From the NCBI GenBank assembly GCA_025449775.1, contig JANWIS010000006.1, forward strand, positions 1-7,522: a stretch of 7,522 nt of DNA, in the 5' to 3' direction. The notes beneath the pieces were generated by a model. The model made no database searches. It was not told the origin of the DNA and worked only from the letters and a program-made list of their open reading frames with translations. Numbering within the stretch: position 1 is the stretch's first letter; each line of letters starts with the position of its first letter. This stretch comes from Ignavibacteriaceae bacterium (GTDB lineage Bacteria; Bacteroidota; Ignavibacteria; Ignavibacteriales; Ignavibacteriaceae). The position numbers and the translations under genes were made by a program. Positions 1 to 6,746 of the stretch are shown piece by piece.

Positions 1-80
1 CGAATGACAGCATTTAATCCCGGACAATCTCCTCCACCCGTAAGTATTCCTATTCTTCTGACTTCATTATTATTACTCAT
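1..80 (-). CDS. pfkA: 6-phosphofructokinase, N-terminal fragment (partial, runs off the left edge)
   Basis: Only the first 26 complete codons are inside the window. They begin at an ATG (80..78) and read MSNNNEVRRIGILTGGGDC, followed by PGLNAVIR with the last codon incomplete. The GGGDCPGLNAVIR stretch is the glycine-rich nucleotide/phosphate-binding start of the PfkA family, which phosphorylates fructose 6-phosphate in glycolysis in the cytoplasm. In this family GGDC with a preceding G is common in actinobacterial-type and PPi- or mixed-specificity enzymes, whereas E. coli PfkA has SGGDAPG. The phosphoryl donor (ATP or PPi) cannot be decided without the downstream motif. The start codon lies inside the end of rnhC, with the two genes overlapping by 8 bases (ATGAGTAA), which suggests translational coupling in one transcript. 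Family assignment is good; subfamily is open. Confidence 0.85.
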   Translation of the reverse strand, partial: MSNNNEVRRIGILTGGGDCPGLNAVI

Positions 81-1008
81 CACTCGATCCCTTTTTATTG
101 AAAACTTTTTTAGATGATTTAAAATGCAACTTAACGAGTTTATTTAATTCTTCAGTTCCATGTTTTTCAAGAATGATTTTAGCAGTACGTTCAACTTCGG
201 AAGAAGATCCTTTCGGAATTTTAATTTTGAGTTTTTTACTGGCAATTGAAAACCAATTTATTACTGATTCACGTGCAAGAATTGAAGCGGCGGCAACTGC
301 AGAATACTTTTCGGCTTTTGTGATCTGCTTTAAATTAATTGTTCTTCCTTTTTCCTGAAGAGCATCCAGAATTATTTTTTCATTACCAAATTTATCGCTT
401 ATTGCTTCGTCTGCATCGCATTTGTTTAAAATATTTTCAAGCACACGTGCATGTCCCCAGCCCATAATCCTGTTAAGGTTTCCCATTTTTGACCACATCT
501 GATTATATTTTTCAGGTGATATGAAAACGACATCATATTTATTTTGTACAATTTTTTTTATCTCACTTGCAAGCTCTATTATCCGGTTATCGCCTAATTC
601 TTTGCTGTCTTTTACACCTATTGATTTTAATATTTGTCCTGACTCTGGAGTTATAAAAACCCCAGCAAAAACAAGCGGACCAAAGTAATCGCCTTTCCCC
701 GATTCATCTGTCCCGATATATGGGTATTGAGGTTCATGCTCGGAAGTTTCAGATGAAAATAATTTTTCGCCAAAAATAAGTTCATTAATTCTTTTATAAA
801 GTTTTAAATCTTTATTCCCCTGTAAAACTATTTTGTTTCCCTTTTTTCCAAAAAATACCAGAAGTGATATTTTATCTTTTCCATCCGAAATAAAAACCTG
901 GTAAGAAAATTCATTCTTCGATGGTGCTGAAACTTCGAGTTCAATTTCGTTCAGAATAATTTTATATCGTTCTAAAATATTTAACGCAGATTTTTCTTTA
1001 ATATCCAA
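73..1008 (-). CDS. rnhC: Ribonuclease HIII
   Basis: A 311-residue protein, the usual length for RNase HIII. This cytoplasmic endonuclease cleaves the RNA strand of RNA:DNA hybrids. Residues about 1-85 form the lysine-rich N-terminal TBP-like (DUF3378) substrate-binding domain. The catalytic domain begins with YIGTDESGKGDYFGP, placing the metal-binding acidic pair at D101-E102. It continues with VKDSKEL (D134), AISDKFG (D205) and the family block KAEKYSAVAAASILARES at about 231-248, then PKGSSSEV near 265-272. The N-terminal domain and the GKGDYFGPL motif separate it from RNase HII. The start is TTG at 1008..1006: an in-frame TAA lies immediately upstream, and the first internal Met is M171, beyond the catalytic motif, so no ATG start is possible. 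Upstream sequence has only a weak AAGAAAG purine tract. The stop overlaps the pfkA start. Confidence 0.95.
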   Translation of the reverse strand: MDIKEKSALNILERYKIILNEIELEVSAPSKNEFSYQVFISDGKDKISLLVFFGKKGNKIVLQGNKDLKLYKRINELIFGEKLFSSETSEHEPQYPYIGTDESGKGDYFGPLVFAGVFITPESGQILKSIGVKDSKELGDNRIIELASEIKKIVQNKYDVVFISPEKYNQMWSKMGNLNRIMGWGHARVLENILNKCDADEAISDKFGNEKIILDALQEKGRTINLKQITKAEKYSAVAAASILARESVINWFSIASKKLKIKIPKGSSSEVERTAKIILEKHGTEELNKLVKLHFKSSKKVFNKKGSSDE

Positions 1009-1037
1009 TTATCAGAACTTTCTTTTTAGATAAAATA

Positions 1038-1043
1038 ATTATA
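1038..1043 (-). promoter_or_regulatory. Possible -10 box for rnhC
   Basis: The minus strand carries a perfect TATAAT about 30 bases upstream of the rnhC TTG start, at a distance that would give a short leader of roughly 20-25 bases. No good -35 element is seen 17 bases further upstream (CATTTA), and the region is very A+T-rich, so a chance match is likely enough to keep confidence low. Confidence 0.27.
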
Positions 1044-1110
1044 TAAGAGAAAAATAAATTTAAATGCTTCGCTAAGTTATAATATTTAAGTTAATATCAG
1101 GGATGATTGC

Positions 1111-1142
1111 ATTGACAATGGATATTTTGTATCGTAGTTTTG
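1111..1142 (+). promoter_or_regulatory. Candidate Bacteroidota-type promoter for the small secreted protein gene
   Basis: ATTG (within ATTGACA, 1111-1117) is followed after 20 bases by TAGTTTTG (1135-1142), a full match to the TAnnTTTG -7 box described for Bacteroidota primary sigma factors. The same TTGACA is also 17 bases from TAGTTT, a weaker sigma70-like arrangement. Transcription would start near 1149, leaving a leader of about 40 bases before the ATG at 1189. The remainder of the 180-base divergent region between rnhC and this gene (1009-1188) is A+T-rich and shows nothing else recognisable. Confidence 0.45.
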
Positions 1143-1188
1143 ATTCGGATGAAATTAGTAAAATATTAACAACAAATATTTGCGTGAC

Positions 1189-1548
1189 ATGAAAAACACA
1201 GGATTATTATTTTTATTGTTATTTGCTTTCACTTCGGTAATTGCACAGGATAAAGCAAAATCCGTTCTTACTGATGAAGAAATTAGTGAAATTAGTTCAA
1301 AATTATCGATGAAACTTCTTCTCAATGACAACCAAAAATCCGGTGTAACAAACCTGCTCAATATTTACCGAACGGAGTTCGATATCATCACTACAAATTC
1401 ATCTGAGTCTAAATACAAAAGTAAAGAGGAACTCATTTCTGCAATAAATTCCCAGTTCACTGCTCTATTTGATTCAAAACAAAAAATGAAATACGACGTT
1501 GTGAAAAAAGAATGGTGGGAATTAATTACTTCTGAACAAAACGATTAA
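1189..1548 (+). CDS. Small secreted protein with Spy/CpxP-like LxxxQ layout (hypothetical)
   Basis: A 119-residue protein starting at ATG 1189; an in-frame TTG at 1180 would add only MRD, so the ATG placed directly before the signal peptide is preferred. Residues 1-19 (MKNTGLLFLLLFAFTSVIA) are a signal peptide with likely cleavage before Q20. The mature part, about 100 residues, is charged and appears mostly helical. Two segments echo each other: LLLNDNQKSGVTNLLNIY (about 43-60) and ALFDSKQKMKYDVVKKEWWE (92-111). Each has a hydrophobic-xxx-Q core reminiscent of the paired LTxxQ motifs of Spy/CpxP periplasmic chaperones, but lacks the canonical LT. This is the only full gene on the plus strand here, facing rsmE tail to tail with 10 bases between stops. 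Function is not established; a periplasmic stress or binding role is an inference from layout only. Confidence 0.8.
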   Translation: MKNTGLLFLLLFAFTSVIAQDKAKSVLTDEEISEISSKLSMKLLLNDNQKSGVTNLLNIYRTEFDIITTNSSESKYKSKEELISAINSQFTALFDSKQKMKYDVVKKEWWELITSEQND

Positions 1549-1556
1549 AGTTAATC
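1543..1556. terminator. Weak bidirectional terminator candidate between convergent genes
   Basis: GATTAAAGTTAATC is an inverted repeat spanning the stop codon of the small secreted protein gene and the short gap before the rsmE stop. On the plus strand it is followed by TTTT (1557-1560). A 5-bp stem with a 4-base loop is short and A+T-rich, so its stability would be low. Its place between two tail-to-tail genes is the main support. Confidence 0.3.
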
Positions 1557-1558
1557 TT

Positions 1559-2284
1559 TTATAGTTTCAACATTGATGCACATTTAACAATCGCAGTTTC
1601 ACTTCTAAGACGATTCGTGCTGAGATTGTACCTGTATTTAGAATCAACTGAGTTTAATTCCTTATTATCAAATCCACCTTCCGGTCCGAAAAGAAAATAA
1701 ACCGGATTTTTCTCTTCATTATTACCTTCAAAAGCTTTTTCCGAACTTTGCGCAAAAAGTATTTTCATAACTTTTAAATTAATAATCTCTTCAAATCCAG
1801 AAGAAATTATTTTAGGAAGAAATGATCTGAGTGACTGTTTCATTGCAGAGAGAGCTGTGTTCTGAAATTTTTCAGGTTTCATTTTTTTTGAAAGTGAATG
1901 TTTTGAATGAAATAAAATAAAATTAGTAATTCCGAGTTCAACACTTTTTTCGATTGCAAATTTCAGTCTATCCGGATTTTTTAAAACCGGAATACAGAAA
2001 AAAATATTTTCTGCTTTGTTCCAGTAAGCAAATTTTTCAACAATCCGGGCAGCCAAATCATTTTTTTTTATTTTTAAAATTTCAGAACGATAGATTGTAC
2101 CTTCACCATCTGTAACATAAAGAGTATTTCCAACCGAACTTCTCATAACATTTACAGCATGATGAAACTCATCATCCTGAAGGATTAATTCATTACCTGT
2201 AATTGAAACAGGCGGAGTGTAGAATAATTCGATGTTAGAAAGATGCGCCAAGATCAAAAATCCATTCTGTTTGTCCGTTATCAT
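1559..2284 (-). CDS. rsmE: 16S rRNA (uracil(1498)-N(3))-methyltransferase RsmE
   Basis: Up to 241 residues, matching the family length. RsmE is a SPOUT-class, SAM-dependent cytoplasmic enzyme that makes m3U1498 in 16S rRNA. Visible motifs are the N-terminal FHHAVNVMR (40-48) in the PUA-like RNA-binding part, AIEKSVELGI (110-119), the SAM-loop FGPEGGF (199-205), and NRLRSETA (224-231), which builds the trefoil-knot cofactor site. The start is uncertain. ATG at 2284 lies 50 bases inside the preceding outer membrane protein gene and adds a leader (MITDKQNGFLI) unlike the family. TTG at 2251 would begin MAHLSNIELFYTPPV, closer to usual RsmE N-termini, and cuts the overlap to 17 bases. Neither has a clear Shine-Dalgarno sequence. 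The overlap implies co-transcription with the upstream gene. The function call is firm. Confidence 0.93.
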   Translation of the reverse strand: MITDKQNGFLILAHLSNIELFYTPPVSITGNELILQDDEFHHAVNVMRSSVGNTLYVTDGEGTIYRSEILKIKKNDLAARIVEKFAYWNKAENIFFCIPVLKNPDRLKFAIEKSVELGITNFILFHSKHSLSKKMKPEKFQNTALSAMKQSLRSFLPKIISSGFEEIINLKVMKILFAQSSEKAFEGNNEEKNPVYFLFGPEGGFDNKELNSVDSKYRYNLSTNRLRSETAIVKCASMLKL

Positions 2285-3608
2285 TTATTGCGTACTCAAG
2301 TCTGCAAATAAAATAAGGAAGAAATAATAATGAAATTCCGGTGCCATAGCCGGTGTTAAAATTTTTTATTGTTAATGGTTCGCCATTATTTCTTGTTGTT
2401 CCTGTATCACCAAAAAGGGCAGCAATCAATGCAACTCTGTATGATAATAATGATTTTGGAAGAAGTGGAATAAAATACAAGTTGATTCGTGTTTCCTGTA
2501 TGATCGGATAATTTATTTCCAATGAACCTAGAATTCTGTCATTGCCTTCCAATTTATCCCGATGGAAATACCCTCTTATTCGTTCTGAATAACCGATGAA
2601 TGAATAATCATAATATGGAACTGTTTCTCCATCTGTATGACGAAGTGAAATTCTACCTTTGGCTGTAAACTTGTCAATAATTTTTCTGTACTCCCTGAAT
2701 TCAAAATCTGCAACACGATAATTAATTCCATTTAACCCAAATCCTTTAAACTCATAACTTAAATAAGTATAAATTCCATTCGTCGCATAAAGTGTTAAAT
2801 CACGAGTATCAAATGCATAACTTGCACCAGCTACGATTGTCCTGTCGATTCTGCTATCTGACGCATTCACACCTTCCTGGTAAAAAGGAGTTTCTACATA
2901 ATCAAAACCGGCTTTGATATATAGCCAATGATAATTGCCAAACCTTTTACCCGATTGTATTCTTGAATTAAACATTTTCTGTTCAAATGAACTTCCATGG
3001 AGTTCTTCAGCTTCTAAACTCCTGTTGGTTGATCTTGAATAACCTAAGTTGATTTGAAAGTTTAAATTCTGGTTGTAAGATAAGTTCGGATTAAAATATG
3101 AAAAGCTGAACGATGGGTCGTAACCAAAAGCCACAACTCCTCTCAGTGTTTCATTTCTTCCTCTAAAATTTAGCAATGAAACCGAAACTCCATAAGAAAT
3201 TTTATCCCAGTCTTTATCTTTTAAGGTTATGAAAGGGATAGGATAGATGTACCAGCTTTCCTCGATTTCAATCCTCAGAAAATTTTTATTGTTGATTGAG
3301 TAAGGTTTTAACCGGACATCATTAAAGATCCTGAGACTGTAAATCCTCTCTCTGTTGTACCAAGCAATATCGGGTTTCAGAGTATCACCGACTGCAAAAG
3401 TTAATTCTCTCAGAATAATAAAATCCTGAGTGATATCATTTCCCGAAATTAATATCGAATCAATGACAACACTATAATTGTCTTTATAATATATAGTATC
3501 TGATTGGGCAGAAAGTTCAGGCAGGAATATCAACAATAAAAAAATAAACCTGAGAGAAATATTTCCCAGGTTTACTAATTTTTCTTTTTTGAAGCCAATC
3601 AGATTCAA
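2235..3608 (-). CDS. BamA/TamA-like (Omp85 superfamily) outer membrane protein with one POTRA domain
   Basis: A 457-residue outer membrane beta-barrel protein. Residues 1-34 include a signal peptide (FIFLLLIFLPELSA, cleavage before Q35). One POTRA-like unit spans about 45-118 (DSILISGNDITQDFIILREL...NRERIYSLRIFNDV). The rest, about 340 residues, is enough for a 16-strand barrel. Omp85 marks are DTRD at 267-270 with the later G278, the loop-6 IRGY motif at 344-347 (SERIRGYFHRD), FGDTG at 399-403, and a C-terminal Phe (GASF), the usual barrel-assembly signal. BamA proper normally has five POTRA domains, so this is a shorter relative; its role in insertion, secretion or lipid handling is unknown. 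TTG at 3608 is the start: an in-frame TAA lies five codons upstream and no ATG precedes the signal peptide; CTG at 3617 is the only alternative. It lies 78 bases downstream of gcvP, with no obvious terminator between. Confidence 0.9.
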   Translation of the reverse strand: MNLIGFKKEKLVNLGNISLRFIFLLLIFLPELSAQSDTIYYKDNYSVVIDSILISGNDITQDFIILRELTFAVGDTLKPDIAWYNRERIYSLRIFNDVRLKPYSINNKNFLRIEIEESWYIYPIPFITLKDKDWDKISYGVSVSLLNFRGRNETLRGVVAFGYDPSFSFSYFNPNLSYNQNLNFQINLGYSRSTNRSLEAEELHGSSFEQKMFNSRIQSGKRFGNYHWLYIKAGFDYVETPFYQEGVNASDSRIDRTIVAGASYAFDTRDLTLYATNGIYTYLSYEFKGFGLNGINYRVADFEFREYRKIIDKFTAKGRISLRHTDGETVPYYDYSFIGYSERIRGYFHRDKLEGNDRILGSLEINYPIIQETRINLYFIPLLPKSLLSYRVALIAALFGDTGTTRNNGEPLTIKNFNTGYGTGISLLFLPYFICRLEYAINDNGQTEWIFDLGASF

Positions 3609-3686
3609 ATGTTTCAGCTTTTATTTTTTATTTGTTGATAGAGTAAATTAATCATCAAGCCGAAACAAACAAGACAAAATATTCTT

Positions 3687-6587
3687 CTATTGACTGACTG
3701 TTTCTTCAATATAATCTTCAATCGGCAAGCAGCTGCAAACAAGATTCCGGTCTCCGTATGCATTATCAACTCTTCTTACTGATGGCCAGAATTTGTTTTC
3801 TCGTGTAAATGAAATCGGGTAAGCTGCCTTTTCCCTGTTGTATGAATGCTTCCATTTGTCAGAAATCACTGAAGCAAGAGTGTGCGGTGAATTTTTTAAA
3901 ACATTATCTTCAGAATTAAATTTACCTTCTTCAATTTCTCTTATCTCTTCTCTGATGGAGAGTAATGCATCGCAATACCTGTCAATCTCTGCCTGTGATT
4001 CACTTTCAGTCGGTTCGACCATTATTGTTCCCGGAACCGGGAAGGATACTGTTGGTGCATGAAATCCGTAATCCATTAATCGTTTTGCAATATCCTCAAC
4101 TTCGATATTACAGGATTGTCTGAACTCACGCATATCAAAAATTAATTCGTGACCAACTTTACCTTTCAAACCAGTGTAAAGAACTTTGTAAGCGTTTTTC
4201 AGTTTTGCCATCATATAATTTGCATTTACTATCGCAGCTTTTGATGCCATAGTCAATCCTTCACTGCCCATCAATTTTATGTATGAATAAGAAATGATCG
4301 AGACAAGTGCACTTCCCCATGGAGCTGAAGAAACTGCTGTAATTGATTTATCACCTCCGATTTTAATAACAGAATGACCGGGTATAAATTCAGATAAATG
4401 TTTTTTTACAGCAATTGGTCCAGCACCTGGTCCTCCTCCTCCATGAGGAATACAAAATGTTTTATGAAGATTGAGATGGCAGACATCAGCACCTATGATT
4501 GCAGGATTTGTAAGACCGAGTTGTGCATTTAAGTTTGCACCATCCATATAAACTTGTCCGCCATTCTCATGAATAATTTTACATATTTCTGTAACACTTT
4601 CTTCAAACACACCATGAGTTGATGGATAAGTTATCATCAAAGCTGAAAGATTATTTTTATTTGCTTCAGCTTTGTTCCGTAAATCAATCACATCAATATT
4701 TCCGTTATCATCACATCGAACGACAACCACTTTCATTCCTGCCATAGCAGCACTTGCAGGATTTGTTCCATGAGCAGATGATGGAATCAGAACAACATCT
4801 CTGTTCAATTCTCCTTTATCTTTTTGATATGCTTTGATGACGAGCAACCCGGCAAATTCACCTTGTGCACCGGAATTTGGCTGGAGAGAAACAGCATCGA
4901 ACCCGGTTATCTCACATAAATCTTTTTCTAATTCTTTAAATATTTCAAGATATCCTTCAGCCTGATCTGCCGGAACAAAAGGATGTATATGTGAAAATTC
5001 ATCCCAGGTTAATGCCGTCATTTCGGTTGTTGCATTAAGCTTCATTGTGCACGAGCCAAGAGGAATCATTGAATGAGCTAATGACAAATCTTTGTTCTCG
5101 AGTCTTTTCATATACCTGAGCAGTTCAGTTTCAGTCCTGTAAGATTTAAATACAGGATGAGTAAGGTATGAAGAAGTTCTTGTAAGGAATGGATCAACCT
5201 TCACATCAGCTTTTGCATAGAGATCTTTTAAAAATTTGTTATCAATTGATTTAACTGAAACCGCTGCAAAGATTTCTAAAAGTTTGCGGATGTCTCTTCC
5301 CTCAGTAGTTTCGCTAAGCGAAATTCCAATATGCTTGTCATCGATGTATCTTAAATTTACAAATCTTCTTAAAGCTTCAGCTCTAACTTTTTCTAAAGTA
5401 TTTTTATCAGTTTCAATAAGAAGAGTATCAAAGTAATGTTTGTTCAATTGTTTAAATCCGAATTGAGCCAAAGCAAGATCAAGCATTCCGGCGAATTTAT
5501 TTATCCTCAAAGCAATTGCTTTTAAACCATCTGCACCATGATAAACTGCATACATTCCAGCCATCACTGCAAGGAGAACCTGGGCTGTGCAAATATTGCT
5601 TGTTGCTCTTTCACGCTTGATGTGTTGTTCTCTTGTCTGGAGAGCCATTCTTAAAGCTCTGTTACCATCAGCATCAACAGAAACTCCGATTATTCTTCCG
5701 GGAATGCTGCGTTTGTATTCTTCTTTTGTTGCAAAATATGCTGCGTGTGGACCACCGAATCCCATTGGTATTCCAAACCTCTGAGAACTTCCAACAACTG
5801 CATCTGCACCAAATTCTCCGGGCGGTTTTAATAATGTCAGACTTAAAAGTTCTGCTGCAACAACTTTAAATATTTTTTTATCATTCGCTTGCTGAAATAA
5901 AGTTGTATAATCTCTCACTTCTCCATTGCCAGCCGGATAGTCAACTAAAATTCCAAAAATATCATCTGTCAGCTGAACGTTCCGTGCATCACCAACCTTC
6001 AATTTTATACCAAGTGGATTTGCTCTTGTTTTCAGAACATCAAGAGTTTGAGGAAATATTTCTTCAGAAACAAAAAATACATTTGCATTCTTTTTGTCTT
6101 TTGGTCTGAGTGAATAAAACATACTCATTGCTTCACCCGCAGCAGTTCCTTCATCGAGTAATGAAGCATTTGTAATTTCCATCGAAGTCAGATCGGAAAT
6201 AACTGTCTGGAAATTTAAAAGAGCTTCTAATCTGCCTTGTGCTATCTCTGCCTGGTATGGTGTGTATTGAGTATACCAGCCGGGATTCTCAAGAATATTT
6301 CTCTGAATTACAGTTGGAAGAATGGAAGGATAATAACCCATTCCAATGTATGATTTAAAAACTTTATTCTTTAAAGATATTTCCTTCAGGTCTTCAAGAA
6401 AAATATGTTCGTTAACTGGTGTTGTAAGCGAAAGAGATTTCTTCAATCTTATTTTTGAAGGAATTGTCTGGTCAATCAGGTCATCAACTGAATTTGCACC
6501 ACAGATTTCAGCCATCTTCTGAAGCTCTTCAGTGCCTGGACCAATGTGCCTGCTTACAAATTTATCGGGATGATCGAATTCTTGCAT
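3687..6587 (-). CDS. gcvP: Glycine dehydrogenase (aminomethyl-transferring), glycine cleavage P-protein
   Basis: A 966-residue, single-chain P-protein (E. coli GcvP is about 957), so this is the homodimeric, fused type rather than the split gcvPA/gcvPB form. It decarboxylates glycine with PLP and passes the aminomethyl group to lipoyl H-protein in the cytoplasm. Diagnostic blocks include FVSRHIGP (10-17), YTPYQAEIAQGRLEALLNFQ in the N-terminal half, TREQHIKRERATSNICTAQ, PSSAHGTNPASAAMAGM, YMDGANLNAQLGLTNP, and HLNLHKTFCIPHGGGGPG, where K709 is the expected PLP-binding lysine. The conserved tail RVDNAYGDRNLVCS is present, so the protein is complete. The ATG start is supported by GGAAAG six bases upstream, the clearest Shine-Dalgarno sequence in the window. 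No gcvT, gcvH or glycine riboswitch is adjacent; the other glycine cleavage genes must be elsewhere if the pathway is complete. Confidence 0.98.
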   Translation of the reverse strand: MQEFDHPDKFVSRHIGPGTEELQKMAEICGANSVDDLIDQTIPSKIRLKKSLSLTTPVNEHIFLEDLKEISLKNKVFKSYIGMGYYPSILPTVIQRNILENPGWYTQYTPYQAEIAQGRLEALLNFQTVISDLTSMEITNASLLDEGTAAGEAMSMFYSLRPKDKKNANVFFVSEEIFPQTLDVLKTRANPLGIKLKVGDARNVQLTDDIFGILVDYPAGNGEVRDYTTLFQQANDKKIFKVVAAELLSLTLLKPPGEFGADAVVGSSQRFGIPMGFGGPHAAYFATKEEYKRSIPGRIIGVSVDADGNRALRMALQTREQHIKRERATSNICTAQVLLAVMAGMYAVYHGADGLKAIALRINKFAGMLDLALAQFGFKQLNKHYFDTLLIETDKNTLEKVRAEALRRFVNLRYIDDKHIGISLSETTEGRDIRKLLEIFAAVSVKSIDNKFLKDLYAKADVKVDPFLTRTSSYLTHPVFKSYRTETELLRYMKRLENKDLSLAHSMIPLGSCTMKLNATTEMTALTWDEFSHIHPFVPADQAEGYLEIFKELEKDLCEITGFDAVSLQPNSGAQGEFAGLLVIKAYQKDKGELNRDVVLIPSSAHGTNPASAAMAGMKVVVVRCDDNGNIDVIDLRNKAEANKNNLSALMITYPSTHGVFEESVTEICKIIHENGGQVYMDGANLNAQLGLTNPAIIGADVCHLNLHKTFCIPHGGGGPGAGPIAVKKHLSEFIPGHSVIKIGGDKSITAVSSAPWGSALVSIISYSYIKLMGSEGLTMASKAAIVNANYMMAKLKNAYKVLYTGLKGKVGHELIFDMREFRQSCNIEVEDIAKRLMDYGFHAPTVSFPVPGTIMVEPTESESQAEIDRYCDALLSIREEIREIEEGKFNSEDNVLKNSPHTLASVISDKWKHSYNREKAAYPISFTRENKFWPSVRRVDNAYGDRNLVCSCLPIEDYIEETVSQ

Positions 6588-6637
6588 TTATTACTTTCCG
6601 GATTAATTAAGTATGAATAACTGATAATTTAAGTTTC

Positions 6638-6645
6638 CAAATTTA
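6638..6645 (-). promoter_or_regulatory. Candidate -7 promoter box for gcvP
   Basis: On the minus strand TAAATTTG matches the Bacteroidota TAnnTTTG -7 box. It lies between the terminator of the preceding gene and the gcvP start, and would give a leader of about 44 bases. No convincing TTTG -33 element is found about 20 bases upstream; the nearest TTTG is only 10 bases away. Supported mainly by position. Confidence 0.38.
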
Positions 6646-6693
6646 CAGAAATAAACAAAAATTTCTTAGGCAGATTAAAGTTCATATAAAATG

Positions 6694-6718
6694 AAATGGC
6701 AGGGGTTGCCTGCCATTT
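6694..6718 (-). terminator. Intrinsic terminator of the T9SS-sorted protein gene
   Basis: A perfect 10-bp stem (AAATGGCAGG / CCTGCCATTT) closes a 5-base loop about 30 bases downstream of the stop codon of the minus-strand gene at 6747. Read on the minus strand it is followed by the T-rich CATTTTATAT. It is clearly more G+C-rich than its surroundings. It separates that gene from gcvP, which therefore likely has its own promoter. A run of T also follows on the plus strand, so it could work both ways. Confidence 0.85.
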
Positions 6719-6746
6719 TTAAAGTAAGATATCGAGGAATTATTTG

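Noticed and set aside
1074..1097. Repeated AAGTTA units and an ATATT/AATAT inverted repeat in the divergent region
   Set aside because: Short A+T-rich matches expected by chance in this composition; not enough to call an operator.
1155..1361. Minus-strand 68-residue open frame antisense to the small secreted protein gene
   Set aside because: It overlaps the signal peptide coding region of a much better gene, has low-complexity Asn/Lys runs and no family resemblance; it is a shadow frame.
3609..3686. Promoter or terminator between gcvP and the outer membrane protein gene
   Set aside because: No stable hairpin with a T tract is visible. TTTG followed after 15 bases by TAATTTAC only loosely resembles a -33/-7 pair, so no feature was called.
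3838..6109. Several plus-strand open frames of 65-78 residues inside gcvP, and one of 86 residues inside rnhC (98-358)
   Set aside because: All are antisense to strongly conserved coding regions, lack start signals and show composition expected of reverse-complement reading.
6588..6693. Possible glycine riboswitch upstream of gcvP
   Set aside because: The leader would be under about 60 bases and contains no paired aptamer-like helices or conserved glycine riboswitch core; too short and A+T-rich.
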